This document shows, piece by piece, positions 1 through 6,186 of a DNA stretch of 10,226 bases. The stretch spans positions 1-10,226 of the forward strand of contig VBOS01000450.1 of assembly GCA_005893185.1 (NCBI GenBank). The letters run 5' to 3'. The notes beneath the pieces are model-generated. The model was not told the DNA's origin. It searched no databases and saw only the letters and a program-made list of their open reading frames with translations. Every line of letters starts with the position of its first letter. Positions within the stretch are counted from its first letter, which is position 1. Both the position numbers and the translations under genes were made by a program. The stretch comes from Candidatus Eiseniibacteriota bacterium (lineage in GTDB: Bacteria > Eisenbacteria > RBG-16-71-46).

Positions 1-1
1 C

Positions 2-604
2 GATCTGCTGGTGCCGTGCGATGCGTGCGGTGGCGCGCGCTTCCGCCGAGATGTGCTCGATGTGCGCTACCGCGGCGTCAACATCCGCGAGGCGCTCGAC
101 CTCACCGTGGACCAGGCGTTCGAGCACTTCGCGCGCGAGTCGCGCTTCACGCGCGCGCTCCACATGCTGCGGCGCGTCGGCCTCGGCTATCTCAGGCTCG
201 GCCAGCCCGCGAACCAGCTCTCGGGCGGCGAGGCCCAACGCCTGAAGATCGCGCGCGAGCTGGCCGCGCGCGGCGGCGGCGAAGCGCTCTACCTGCTCGA
301 CGAGCCCACCGTGGGCTTGCACTTCGCCGACGTGCGCCGCCTGCTCGAGGTGCTCGACGATCTCGTGGCGCGCGGCGACACGGTGATCGTGGTCGAGCAC
401 AACCTCGACGTGATCCGGAGCTGCGACTGGGTGGTGGACCTCGGCCCCGAAGGGGGTGAGGCCGGCGGCGAGCTGGTGGCCGAGGGCCCACCCGATGCGA
501 TCATGGCCGCGCAGCGCTCGTGGACCGGGAGATTCCTGCGGGAGACGAACTCGCCCGAGCCAGCTGCGTCCGAGCGCGAAGCCTTGCAGGCGCGGGATGT
601 TTGA
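2..604 (+). CDS. uvrA: UvrA, excinuclease ABC subunit A (3' part only)
   Basis: This is the C-terminal part of UvrA, the dimeric ABC ATPase that finds bulky DNA lesions with UvrB in nucleotide excision repair. The frame is open from the window edge, so the 5' part is missing; the GTG at 11 is an internal valine, not a start. The visible part begins with the second CxxC pair of the zinc module (PCDACGG, from about 14). It continues through the UvrA-type ABC signature LSGGEAQR (about 218-241), Walker B LYLLDEPTVGLH (about 287-322) and the H-loop VVEHN (about 389-403), and ends in the usual DLGPEGG region plus a short divergent tail. Residue spacing matches the E. coli UvrA C-terminus, so nothing appears broken. 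The stop overlaps the next start (ATGTTTGA), suggesting co-transcription with the mtfA-like gene. UvrA rather than another ABC protein is nearly certain because of the zinc module and signature. Confidence 0.96.
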   Translation, partial: DLLVPCDACGGARFRRDVLDVRYRGVNIREALDLTVDQAFEHFARESRFTRALHMLRRVGLGYLRLGQPANQLSGGEAQRLKIARELAARGGGEALYLLDEPTVGLHFADVRRLLEVLDDLVARGDTVIVVEHNLDVIRSCDWVVDLGPEGGEAGGELVAEGPPDAIMAAQRSWTGRFLRETNSPEPAASEREALQARDV

Positions 605-1352
605 CTTCTTCGCCCGCCGGCGGCGCGCGCGACTCCGCGCGCAGCCCTTCCCCGAGGACTGGCTCGCGATCATGTCCCGCAACGTCCCGCTCTACGGCCG
701 GCTACCCGCTGAGCTTCAAGCGCGGCTTCGCGGGGACGTGCAGGTCCTGCTCGCCGAGAAGCATTTCGAGGGCTGCGGAGGTTTGAGGCTCGACGACGAG
801 ATCCGGGTCACGATCGCCGCCCACGCCGCCCTCCTCATGCTGGGCGACGAGCCTCACTACTACCCCCGCCTCACGTCGATCCTGGTCTACCCGAGCACAT
901 TTCTGGTTCGGCGGGAGGAGCGGCAGGGTCCCATCACGGCCGAAGGAAGGACTCCGCTGCTCGGCGAGTCCTGGCGCACGGGGGCCGTTGTGCTGGCGTG
1001 GGACGCAGCGCTCAAGGGGGCTCGCGACGTGCGCGACGGCCAGAACGTCATCCTGCACGAGTTCGCACATCAGCTCGACTCGGAGGACGGGAAGGGCGAC
1101 GGCACGCCGTTCCTGGACAGCCGCGGCCAATACGCGGCATGGGCGCGCGCCATGGCCCCCGAGTTCGAGCGCCTGCGCGCGCAGCCCGAAGGGAGCCTGC
1201 TGGGAGAGTACGCGGCCACCAACCCCGCCGAGTTCTTCGCGGTGGCGACCGAGGTCTTCTTCGAGCAGCCCGAGCCATTGCGGCTGCGCCATCCGGAGAT
1301 GTACGCCGAGCTCAGCCGGTACTACGGGCTCGATCCGGCCGGGGATTCCTGA
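597..1352 (+). CDS. mtfA: MtfA-like zinc-dependent peptidase
   Basis: A 251-residue predicted cytoplasmic metallopeptidase of the MtfA (Mlc titration factor A, formerly DUF980) family; the E. coli protein is of similar size (about 265). The zinc motif HEFAH lies at residues 154-158, followed by QLD. A conserved NPAEFFA segment places Glu212 as the likely third zinc ligand, 54 residues after the second His. The N-terminus MFDFF plus a run of arginines is typical of the family, which supports the ATG at 597 over starts further upstream in the same frame. In enterobacteria MtfA binds and inactivates the glucose repressor Mlc and has aminopeptidase activity. No Mlc or pts gene is visible here, so the substrate is unknown. 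The start overlaps the uvrA stop by 8 bp and lacks a clear ribosome binding site, pointing to translational coupling. Confidence 0.9.
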   Translation: MFDFFARRRRARLRAQPFPEDWLAIMSRNVPLYGRLPAELQARLRGDVQVLLAEKHFEGCGGLRLDDEIRVTIAAHAALLMLGDEPHYYPRLTSILVYPSTFLVRREERQGPITAEGRTPLLGESWRTGAVVLAWDAALKGARDVRDGQNVILHEFAHQLDSEDGKGDGTPFLDSRGQYAAWARAMAPEFERLRAQPEGSLLGEYAATNPAEFFAVATEVFFEQPEPLRLRHPEMYAELSRYYGLDPAGDS

Positions 1353-1526
1353 GGCAGAGCGCGGAGACAGAAGACCTCGTCGCATGCGCCGGGCACTGCG
1401 TCAACCGGGAGCCGTCGCCGGGGCCACCCGCTTTTTGCCCCCGGGCGGCGAAACCGATAGCGTGCGCTTCGAGCCCGGCGCAGCGGTTCCACGCACTCCG
1501 AGGGACGCCATTCGGCCGACTCGAAC

Positions 1527-1534
1527 GAAGGGAG
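1527..1534 (+). promoter_or_regulatory. Ribosome binding site of the DUF883/YqjD-like gene
   Basis: GAAGGGAG lies 7 nt before the ATG at 1542. It is a strong Shine-Dalgarno match and fixes the start of the small membrane-protein operon. The preceding gap (1353-1534) holds no convincing gene. A GC-rich imperfect stem around 1418-1450 lacks a following T-run, so no terminator is called. Confidence 0.6.
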
Positions 1535-1541
1535 CACGCGA

Positions 1542-1853
1542 ATGACAGGTTCCATCCCCGATGCCCGCGAGCAGCTCGTGGGCGACATGAAGGCGGTCAT
1601 CGCCGACGCCGAGGAGCTGCTGAAGGCCACCACCGGCGCAACCGGCGAGCGGATCACAGCGGCCCGCGCCCGTGCCGAGGAGACTCTGCGCGCCGCCCGC
1701 CAGAAGCTCGCGGGCCTCGAGGACGCCGTGGTCGATCAGGCGAAGGAGGCCGCGCGGGCCGCGGACGAGTACGTGCGCGAGCATCCGTGGGGCGCCGTGG
1801 GCATCGCCGCCGTGGCCGGACTGCTCCTCGGCGTCATGATCTCGCGGCGCTGA
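1542..1853 (+). CDS. DUF883 (ElaB/YqjD/YgaM family) membrane-anchored protein
   Basis: A 103-residue protein of the DUF883 family, whose E. coli members ElaB and YqjD are inner-membrane proteins that bind stationary-phase ribosomes. Residues 1-80 are Ala/Glu/Arg-rich and predicted to form a long amphipathic helix or coiled coil. The C-terminus is the family hallmark: EHPWGAVGIAAVAGLLLG (residues 80-97), a single membrane helix, followed by a short positive tail ending SRR. The ATG is supported by a strong ribosome binding site. The next gene starts 7 nt after the stop, and the order DUF883, YqjE, YqjK equals that of the E. coli yqjD-yqjE-yqjK operon. The family call is secure. The ribosome-binding role is inferred from E. 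coli and has not been shown for this lineage. Confidence 0.9.
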   Translation: MTGSIPDAREQLVGDMKAVIADAEELLKATTGATGERITAARARAEETLRAARQKLAGLEDAVVDQAKEAARAADEYVREHPWGAVGIAAVAGLLLGVMISRR

Positions 1854-1860
1854 GGCGAGC

Positions 1861-2256
1861 ATGGCCCCCGATCCACAGTCGCCCCGCGACGAAGGGATGA
1901 TGGGCTCGGTGCGCCGCCTCGGCCGCACCCTGCTGCGCGTGCTGCAGACCCGGCTCGAGATCCTCTCCACCGAGATCACGGACGAGCGGCTCAACCTCAC
2001 GCGGCTGGCGATGGTCGCGCTCATCGCGCTGTTCTGCGTCCAGACCGGCCTCATGCTCGCCATCGTGTTCATCGTGCTGGCGGTGAGCCCTGAGCATCGG
2101 TTGATGGCGATCGGCATCACCGCCCTCGCGCTGCTGCTCGGCGCGCTCGCCGGCATGGTATGGCTGCGCGCGTGGCTCAAGAGCCGGCCGCCGATGTTCG
2201 CCACCACCATCGCGGAGCTGCGCAAGGACCGCGAGCGCCTGGGAGGAGCGCCGTGA
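1861..2256 (+). CDS. yqjE: YqjE-like / phage holin superfamily membrane protein
   Basis: A 131-residue inner-membrane protein of the YqjE (DUF1469, 'phage holin family') type. An amphipathic N-terminal helix (about residues 14-46, with the typical RLEILSTEI segment) precedes two membrane helices (about 48-75 and 80-104). A charged cytoplasmic tail with RKDRERLGG closes the protein. The holin label in databases is a fold resemblance; nothing phage-like surrounds it and lysis is not the likely role. It starts 7 nt after the DUF883 stop, with a GAGG overlapping that stop, and its own stop overlaps the next GTG start by 4 bp (GTGA). The arrangement argues for a single transcript and joint function of the three proteins at the membrane. 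The specific function is unknown. Confidence 0.86.
   Translation: MAPDPQSPRDEGMMGSVRRLGRTLLRVLQTRLEILSTEITDERLNLTRLAMVALIALFCVQTGLMLAIVFIVLAVSPEHRLMAIGITALALLLGALAGMVWLRAWLKSRPPMFATTIAELRKDRERLGGAP
2241..2248 (+). promoter_or_regulatory. Ribosome binding site of the YqjK-like gene
   Basis: GGGAGGAG inside the end of the yqjE-like gene, 4 nt before the GTG at 2253. It decides that GTG as the start of the third operon gene, rather than the upstream ATG at 2160 in the same frame. Confidence 0.55.
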
Positions 2257-2594
2257 GCGCGGGCGATGCGAACCGGGCCCGCCGCGCGCGCCTCGTCGAG
2301 CGCGCAGCCGCCGAGCGCGACGAGCTGTCCGATCGCCTGGCTCCTTGGCGGGGGCCGCTCGCAGCCGTCGATCAGGGCCTTTCGATCCTGCACGCCCTCA
2401 AGCGGAGCGCGCCGCTGATCGGCGCCGGCCTGGGAGCCGCGATGGCGGCGGTCGCCTTCGTGCGCCCCGCCAACATCAGCGACTGGGTTCGCCGCGGACA
2501 GGCGCTGTGGCGGGCGCTTGCGTCGGGAACTCGAAGCGCAGCTCGCCCGCCCGAGACGAAGGTAGAGCCGAGCGCCGGGGGCATCCCGACGTAA
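2253..2594 (+). CDS. YqjK-like small protein
   Basis: A 113-residue protein starting with GTG in a 4-bp overlap with the yqjE-like stop, preceded by GGGAGGAG. The frame is open further upstream (to 2160), but that part lies inside yqjE and shows no family similarity. The N-terminal half is a charged helix (RRARLVERAAAERDEL, then WRGPLAAVDQGL), which is the recognisable YqjK pattern. A moderately hydrophobic segment follows at about residues 52-69 (APLIGAGLGAAMAAVAFV) and may touch or cross the membrane. The last 25 residues are polar and probably disordered. Position after DUF883 and YqjE genes supports the assignment more than sequence alone does. The function is unknown in any organism; a membrane-associated partner of the two upstream proteins is an inference. 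Confidence 0.72.
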   Translation: MSAGDANRARRARLVERAAAERDELSDRLAPWRGPLAAVDQGLSILHALKRSAPLIGAGLGAAMAAVAFVRPANISDWVRRGQALWRALASGTRSAARPPETKVEPSAGGIPT

Positions 2595-2720
2595 CGATCA
2601 GGCCGCGCAGCGCGCGAGAAGCCGAGCGCGCGGGCGCGCAAAGCCGGGCAACCCGTCCGCGTCCGCGAGTCGAGCGCGGGCGCGGTTGAATCGCGCGCCG
2701 GGGGCGCGCACACTCGCGCC
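2595..2720 (+). other. Intergenic spacer before rtcB with two GC hairpins
   Basis: This spacer holds GCGCGC at 2610-2615 and again at 2626-2631 (6-bp stem, 10-nt loop). It also holds a perfect 7-bp stem GCGCGCC/GGCGCGC at 2693-2699 and 2703-2709 with a GGG loop, ending 11 nt before the rtcB ATG. Neither is followed by a T-run, and such repeats are common by chance at this GC content. The second could mask the rtcB start, where no good Shine-Dalgarno sequence is seen. I find no sigma-54 site like that of E. coli rtcBA. Confidence 0.25.
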
Positions 2721-4172
2721 ATGACGCAAGCCACGTTCGCGCGTGTCACGCAGCTCGACGAGTTCCGCTGGATGCTGCCGCGGGAAGGCGGCATGCGCGT
2801 TCCCGGCGTGCTGATCGCGGACAAGCCGCTGCTCGAGAAGATGCTCTCCGACCGCACCCCCGACCAGGTGCGGAACGCAGCGCACCTGCCCGGCATCCTC
2901 GAAGCCTCGATCGCGATGCCCGACGCCCACTGGGGTTACGGGCTTCCGGTGGGTGGCGTGGTCGCGACCGAGCCCGGAGAAGGCGTGGTCTCGCCGGGGG
3001 CTGTGGGCTACGACATCGGCTGCGGCGTGCGGCTGATGAAGAGCCGGCTCACGCGCGCCGACCTCGCGGACCGGGTCGAGCCGCTGGCCGACGCGCTCTT
3101 CCGCGAGGTGCCGTGCGGCGTGGGCTCGGAGGGCGCTGTGAGCCTGGCCGGCGGCGAGCTGGACCGCGTGCTGCGCGAGGGCGCGGGCTGGGCGGTCAGG
3201 CGCGGCCTGGGCCTCGGCAGCGACCTCGAGCACTGCGAGGAGGCAGGCGTGCTGGCCGACGCCGAGCCGCAGTCGGTGAGCGTGGGCGCGAAGGACCGTG
3301 GCCGCGGCCAGCTCGGCACGCTCGGCTCGGGCAACCACTTCCTCGAGGTGCAGGAGGTGAGCGAGGTCTACGACGAGGCCGCAGCGCGAGCACTCGGGCT
3401 CGAGGCCGGCACGGTCACGGTCATGATCCACTGCGGCTCGCGCGGGCTCGGCCACCAGGTGTGCACCGACTACGTGCGTGAGGTCTCGCGCAGGCTGGGA
3501 AGCTGGGGCATTGCTCTGCCCGACCGCCAGCTCGCGTGCGCGCCGATCGCGTCGCCCGAGGGCCGGCGTTATCTGGGCGCGATGCGCGCAGCCGCCAACT
3601 TCGCGTGGGCCAACCGCCAGTGCATCGCCGCCGGCGTGCGCCGCGCGTTCGAGCGCGTGCTGGGCCGCGGCGCCGGGCCGATGGGCCTCACGCTGGTCTA
3701 CGACGTGGCGCACAACATCGCGAAATTCGAGAATCACACCATCGCGACGGGCGCCGTGCGCTGCCTGGTGCACCGGAAGGGTGCCACCCGCGCGTTCCCG
3801 CCCGGGCACCCGGACGTGCCGGCGGCCTATCGCGCGATCGGACAGCCGGTGCTGGTGCCGGGCGACATGGGGCGCTACTCGTTCGTGCTGCTCGGCAGCG
3901 GGGGCTCGATGCGGCACGCGTTCGGCTCCACCTGCCACGGCGCCGGCCGCCAGATGAGCCGGACCCAGGCGGTGCGCGAGACGCGGGGCCGCGACCTGGT
4001 CGAAGAGCTGAGCAGGATCGGCGTGGTGGTGCGCTACGAGGGCCGCGACACGCTGCGCGAGGAGACCAGCGAGGCTTACAAGGACGCGGCGCAGGTGGTG
4101 CGCTTTTGCGAGGGAGCGGGGCTGTCGCGGCCCGTCGCCAAGCTCCGGCCGTTCCTGGTGGTGAAGGGATAG
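2721..4172 (+). CDS. rtcB: RtcB, GTP-dependent RNA ligase
   Basis: A complete 483-residue RtcB, the Mn2+/GTP-dependent ligase that joins 2',3'-cyclic phosphate (or 3'-phosphate) to 5'-OH RNA ends in tRNA splicing and RNA repair. The metal and guanylylation residues of Pyrococcus horikoshii RtcB all have counterparts: Asp98 and Cys101 in YDIGCGVR, Asn205-His206 in GSGNHF, His237 in IHCGSRG, His331 in DVAHN, and the GMP-accepting His406 in CHGAGRQMSR. Offsets to the archaeal numbering are only +2 to +3, so there is no intein or insertion. The N-terminus aligns from residue 1 (RVPG, LLEKM, DRT), supporting this ATG despite a weak ribosome binding site. No archease, RtcA cyclase or RtcR regulator gene lies nearby, and the gene appears to be monocistronic. 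It converges with the next gene, with 31 bp between them. Confidence 0.97.
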   Translation: MTQATFARVTQLDEFRWMLPREGGMRVPGVLIADKPLLEKMLSDRTPDQVRNAAHLPGILEASIAMPDAHWGYGLPVGGVVATEPGEGVVSPGAVGYDIGCGVRLMKSRLTRADLADRVEPLADALFREVPCGVGSEGAVSLAGGELDRVLREGAGWAVRRGLGLGSDLEHCEEAGVLADAEPQSVSVGAKDRGRGQLGTLGSGNHFLEVQEVSEVYDEAAARALGLEAGTVTVMIHCGSRGLGHQVCTDYVREVSRRLGSWGIALPDRQLACAPIASPEGRRYLGAMRAAANFAWANRQCIAAGVRRAFERVLGRGAGPMGLTLVYDVAHNIAKFENHTIATGAVRCLVHRKGATRAFPPGHPDVPAAYRAIGQPVLVPGDMGRYSFVLLGSGGSMRHAFGSTCHGAGRQMSRTQAVRETRGRDLVEELSRIGVVVRYEGRDTLREETSEAYKDAAQVVRFCEGAGLSRPVAKLRPFLVVKG

Positions 4173-4203
4173 AGCGTACGATCTGCCTCGCTCCCCGCCT
4201 CGC

Positions 4204-5028
4204 TCAGAACTTGTACGTGACCTCGGCCGCGAGCTGCGCGTAGCCGGTGGTGGGGAACAGGGTGTTGTGGAAGCCTTCGAACGTCGTCGCGCCGTAGGCG
4301 CGGAAGCCGGTCGTGAAGTTGACGCCGGTCGAGAAATGCCGGGCCTGGGCCAGCGAGACACCCAGCCCGCCGTACATCGCGAAATAGTTGAGGTAGTCGT
4401 CCTGGATCGTCTTGGGGCCACCGTCGGCGATCACGTTGACCGGCGTGCGATAGGTCCAGAACAGCGTGCCGAAGCGCGCGCCCGCGAGCGGATAGAGGCC
4501 GAGGAACGTGTGCGGCGGCGTCAGGTAGTAGCGCGCCGAGAGGTCGGCGGCCAGCTCGATCTCGTCCTTGAGTCCCTGCCCGGCCAAGCTCGTCGCGCTG
4601 AGGTTGGGGGAGAGGACCAGCAGGCCGAGATCGAGCCGCAACCGGTCGGTCGCGAAGGCGCCGATGTCGAGGCCGCCGAACCCGAATCCCTCGAACTCCT
4701 GGCCGCCGAGGCTTCCCGCCCCTCCGACGGCACCGAGGACCCAGTGGGTGGGCTCGCCGCCGCCGCCGCTGCCGGATCCCGAGAGCGCTTCGGATTCAGC
4801 GCTCGTCATCCCCGCGCCACCTTCGGTCCCGGTCCAACCCGGCGGAACCTGGTCGCCCACTTCGAGACGCCGCTGCTTCTCGGTCGAGTCCTTCGCGGCT
4901 TCCTTCGCCGCTTCGGTCAGCGTGGCGCCCCCACCGTAGCGTTCGGGGGGTGAGCCGCTCACGATCGCGCAGCCGCTCTCGAGGAGCGCGAGAGAGACGA
5001 GCGAGAGCAGCCGATCGATGCGAGTCAT
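4204..5028 (-). CDS. Predicted outer-membrane beta-barrel protein with N-terminal cysteine, unknown function
   Basis: I do not recognise a specific family. The 274-residue product starts at ATG 5028, chosen because GGAGG lies 6 nt upstream and a signal peptide follows at once. The signal is MTRIDR, then a hydrophobic stretch (residues 7-16), then LESGC. Cys20 could be lipidated, but the Glu at -3 is not a good lipobox residue. Residues 28-92 form a polar linker with an Ala/Lys/Glu-rich helix and a Gly/Ser run (83-91). From about residue 95 the pattern is alternating aromatic and small residues with Gly turns (for example GLDIGAFATDRLRLDLGLL), typical of a small 8-10 strand barrel. The chain ends in VTYKF, and a terminal Phe is the usual BAM signal. 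An outer-membrane location is therefore likely; the role is unknown. The frame stays open to 5181, but that extension has no signal features. Confidence 0.75.
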   Translation of the reverse strand: MTRIDRLLSLVSLALLESGCAIVSGSPPERYGGGATLTEAAKEAAKDSTEKQRRLEVGDQVPPGWTGTEGGAGMTSAESEALSGSGSGGGGEPTHWVLGAVGGAGSLGGQEFEGFGFGGLDIGAFATDRLRLDLGLLVLSPNLSATSLAGQGLKDEIELAADLSARYYLTPPHTFLGLYPLAGARFGTLFWTYRTPVNVIADGGPKTIQDDYLNYFAMYGGLGVSLAQARHFSTGVNFTTGFRAYGATTFEGFHNTLFPTTGYAQLAAEVTYKF

Positions 5029-5034
5029 GCACGG

Positions 5035-5039
5035 CCTCC
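5035..5039 (-). promoter_or_regulatory. Ribosome binding site of the barrel protein gene
   Basis: GGAGG on the minus strand, 6 nt before the ATG at 5028. It selects this start over in-frame starts up to 5181. Confidence 0.6.
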
Positions 5040-5249
5040 GGACGAAACCGGATGCAAGAGCGACGCCAGACCAGCATGCACCAGCGCGAGGGCGCACGCA
5101 ATGTCGGTCGGAGAGCGGGGCAGCCGATAGGCGTCGCGTCGGGCTGCGGAATCGCATCTGCCAACCGGCCGCCTGTGGCAACTACGGGAGCCGCGAGAGC
5201 GCACGGCGTACCGCGTCGCTCGGGCGCCCCGACACGGGTGTCGCAGAGT

Positions 5250-5266
5250 CGCAGCGCCGAGCTGCG
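5250..5266 (-). terminator. Weak hairpin after the eIF2B-like gene
   Basis: CGCAGC and GCTGCG form a 6-bp perfect stem with a 5-nt loop, starting 11 nt downstream of the stop at 5278 (minus strand). There is no T-run after it, so it could at most be an atypical terminator or a transcript-end stabiliser. The rest of the 5029-5277 gap holds no gene I can support; a loose inverted repeat TGCCA (5159-5163) / TGGCA (5176-5180) is too short to interpret. Confidence 0.2.
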
Positions 5267-5277
5267 CGCGCGCGCCG

Positions 5278-6186
5278 TCAGGGCGCCCCAGCCAACTCCT
5301 CCGGCAGCGGGCGCTCTCGCGCCAGCGTCCCGGCTTCGCTCGGGCCCAGCGCTTCCCCCTCGACCACGATCCCGCGCAGCAGCCCCATCGGGACCAGCTC
5401 GAAGTACACATTGCGAGGCTGCACGCCGGGCGCAGGCGATTCCCAAACCTCGGCGGGCGGCATCTCCATGATGCGCAACGCCGGCGTTCCGGCCGGCAGG
5501 AACTTGCGCCGCCCGGCGAGCGCATAGCACGCGACCGAGTGCTCGCGGGCTGCGAGCGCTGCGGCGAACGAGCCGATCTTGTTGATCACGCCCGCCTCGG
5601 TCACAGCGTCCGCGCCGAGCCAGAGCAGGGCGGCGTGGGAGAGGAGCAGCGGGAGCGCGGCGTCTGCCACCAGCCACACCGGGATCCCCGCCGTCGCGAG
5701 CGCAGCTGCGAGCGCGCGCCCTTCGAGGCGCGGCCGCCCCTCTGCGACCAGCGCGCGTGGCTCGCGCCCTTCGCGCTTTGCTGCGAGGAACGCCTCGCGC
5801 ACGATCGCGCTCGAGGACAGCGTTGCGATCCAGCCGCCGCGCTCGGCGAGCAACGAGACGGCTGTGCGCGCCACCGCAGCTCGCGACTCCGCGAGATCCC
5901 GGCGCTCCTGCGCGCACGATTGCGCGAGGTGCGCGCGCACGTCGGCCGGCCGATCCTCGCGTGCGATGCCCGCGGCCACCACGTCGAGCGCGCGCGCCGC
6001 GAGCTGGTGAACGAGCGCCATCGTCGGTTGCGCGGCCTGCGCCGCTCGCAGCCGACGCAGCAGCGCTGCGTGCAGCTCGCGCGCCGATGCCGAGCCGTCG
6101 GTCGCGCTCCAGCGTTCGAGATCCGAGAGAAACGCGAGTGCCACGTCGCTCGAGCCCGACTCGCGGTCGGCGGCCCATTCGCTCAT
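5278..6186 (-). CDS. eIF2B alpha/beta/delta-like (IF-2B superfamily) protein
   Basis: A 302-residue member of the IF-2B superfamily, which includes the eukaryotic eIF2B regulatory subunits, methylthioribose-1-phosphate isomerase (MtnA) and ribose-1,5-bisphosphate isomerase. The Rossmann-like C-terminal half carries the hallmarks: a VAEGRPRLEG strand-loop (residues 147-156, the position of the family's ESRP..G), LGADAV (190-195) and NKIGS (202-206), then YFELVP near the end. Residues 1-110 are helical and poorly conserved, as in the family. The catalytic Cys of the isomerases (THCxS) appears to be Ser124 here (TLSSS, 122-126), while the partner Asp193 is kept. A sugar-phosphate-binding but non-isomerase role is therefore possible. 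The ATG overlaps the sdhC-like stop (ATGA) and has no ribosome binding site of its own, so translation is probably coupled. The substrate is unknown. Confidence 0.82.
   Translation of the reverse strand: MSEWAADRESGSSDVALAFLSDLERWSATDGSASARELHAALLRRLRAAQAAQPTMALVHQLAARALDVVAAGIAREDRPADVRAHLAQSCAQERRDLAESRAAVARTAVSLLAERGGWIATLSSSAIVREAFLAAKREGREPRALVAEGRPRLEGRALAAALATAGIPVWLVADAALPLLLSHAALLWLGADAVTEAGVINKIGSFAAALAAREHSVACYALAGRRKFLPAGTPALRIMEMPPAEVWESPAPGVQPRNVYFELVPMGLLRGIVVEGEALGPSEAGTLARERPLPEELAGAP

Noticed and set aside
1418..1450. Possible terminator between the mtfA-like gene and the DUF883 gene
   Set aside because: The GC stem is imperfect (one bulge, a loop of about 15 nt) and the T-run lies within the loop rather than after the stem.
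1861..2256. Phage lysis gene (holin) as a prophage sign
   Set aside because: The holin label reflects the YqjE family name only. Neighbours are DUF883 and YqjK genes, and there is no phage gene, integrase or attachment site.
4172..4203. Bidirectional terminator between the convergent rtcB and barrel genes
   Set aside because: Only a 5-bp GAGCG/CGCTC stem with a 12-nt loop and no T-runs; too weak to call.
2598..4421. A 607-codon open frame antisense to rtcB
   Set aside because: RtcB on the + strand has every catalytic residue. The antisense product is His/Arg/Ala-rich without recognisable motifs, a codon-bias shadow.
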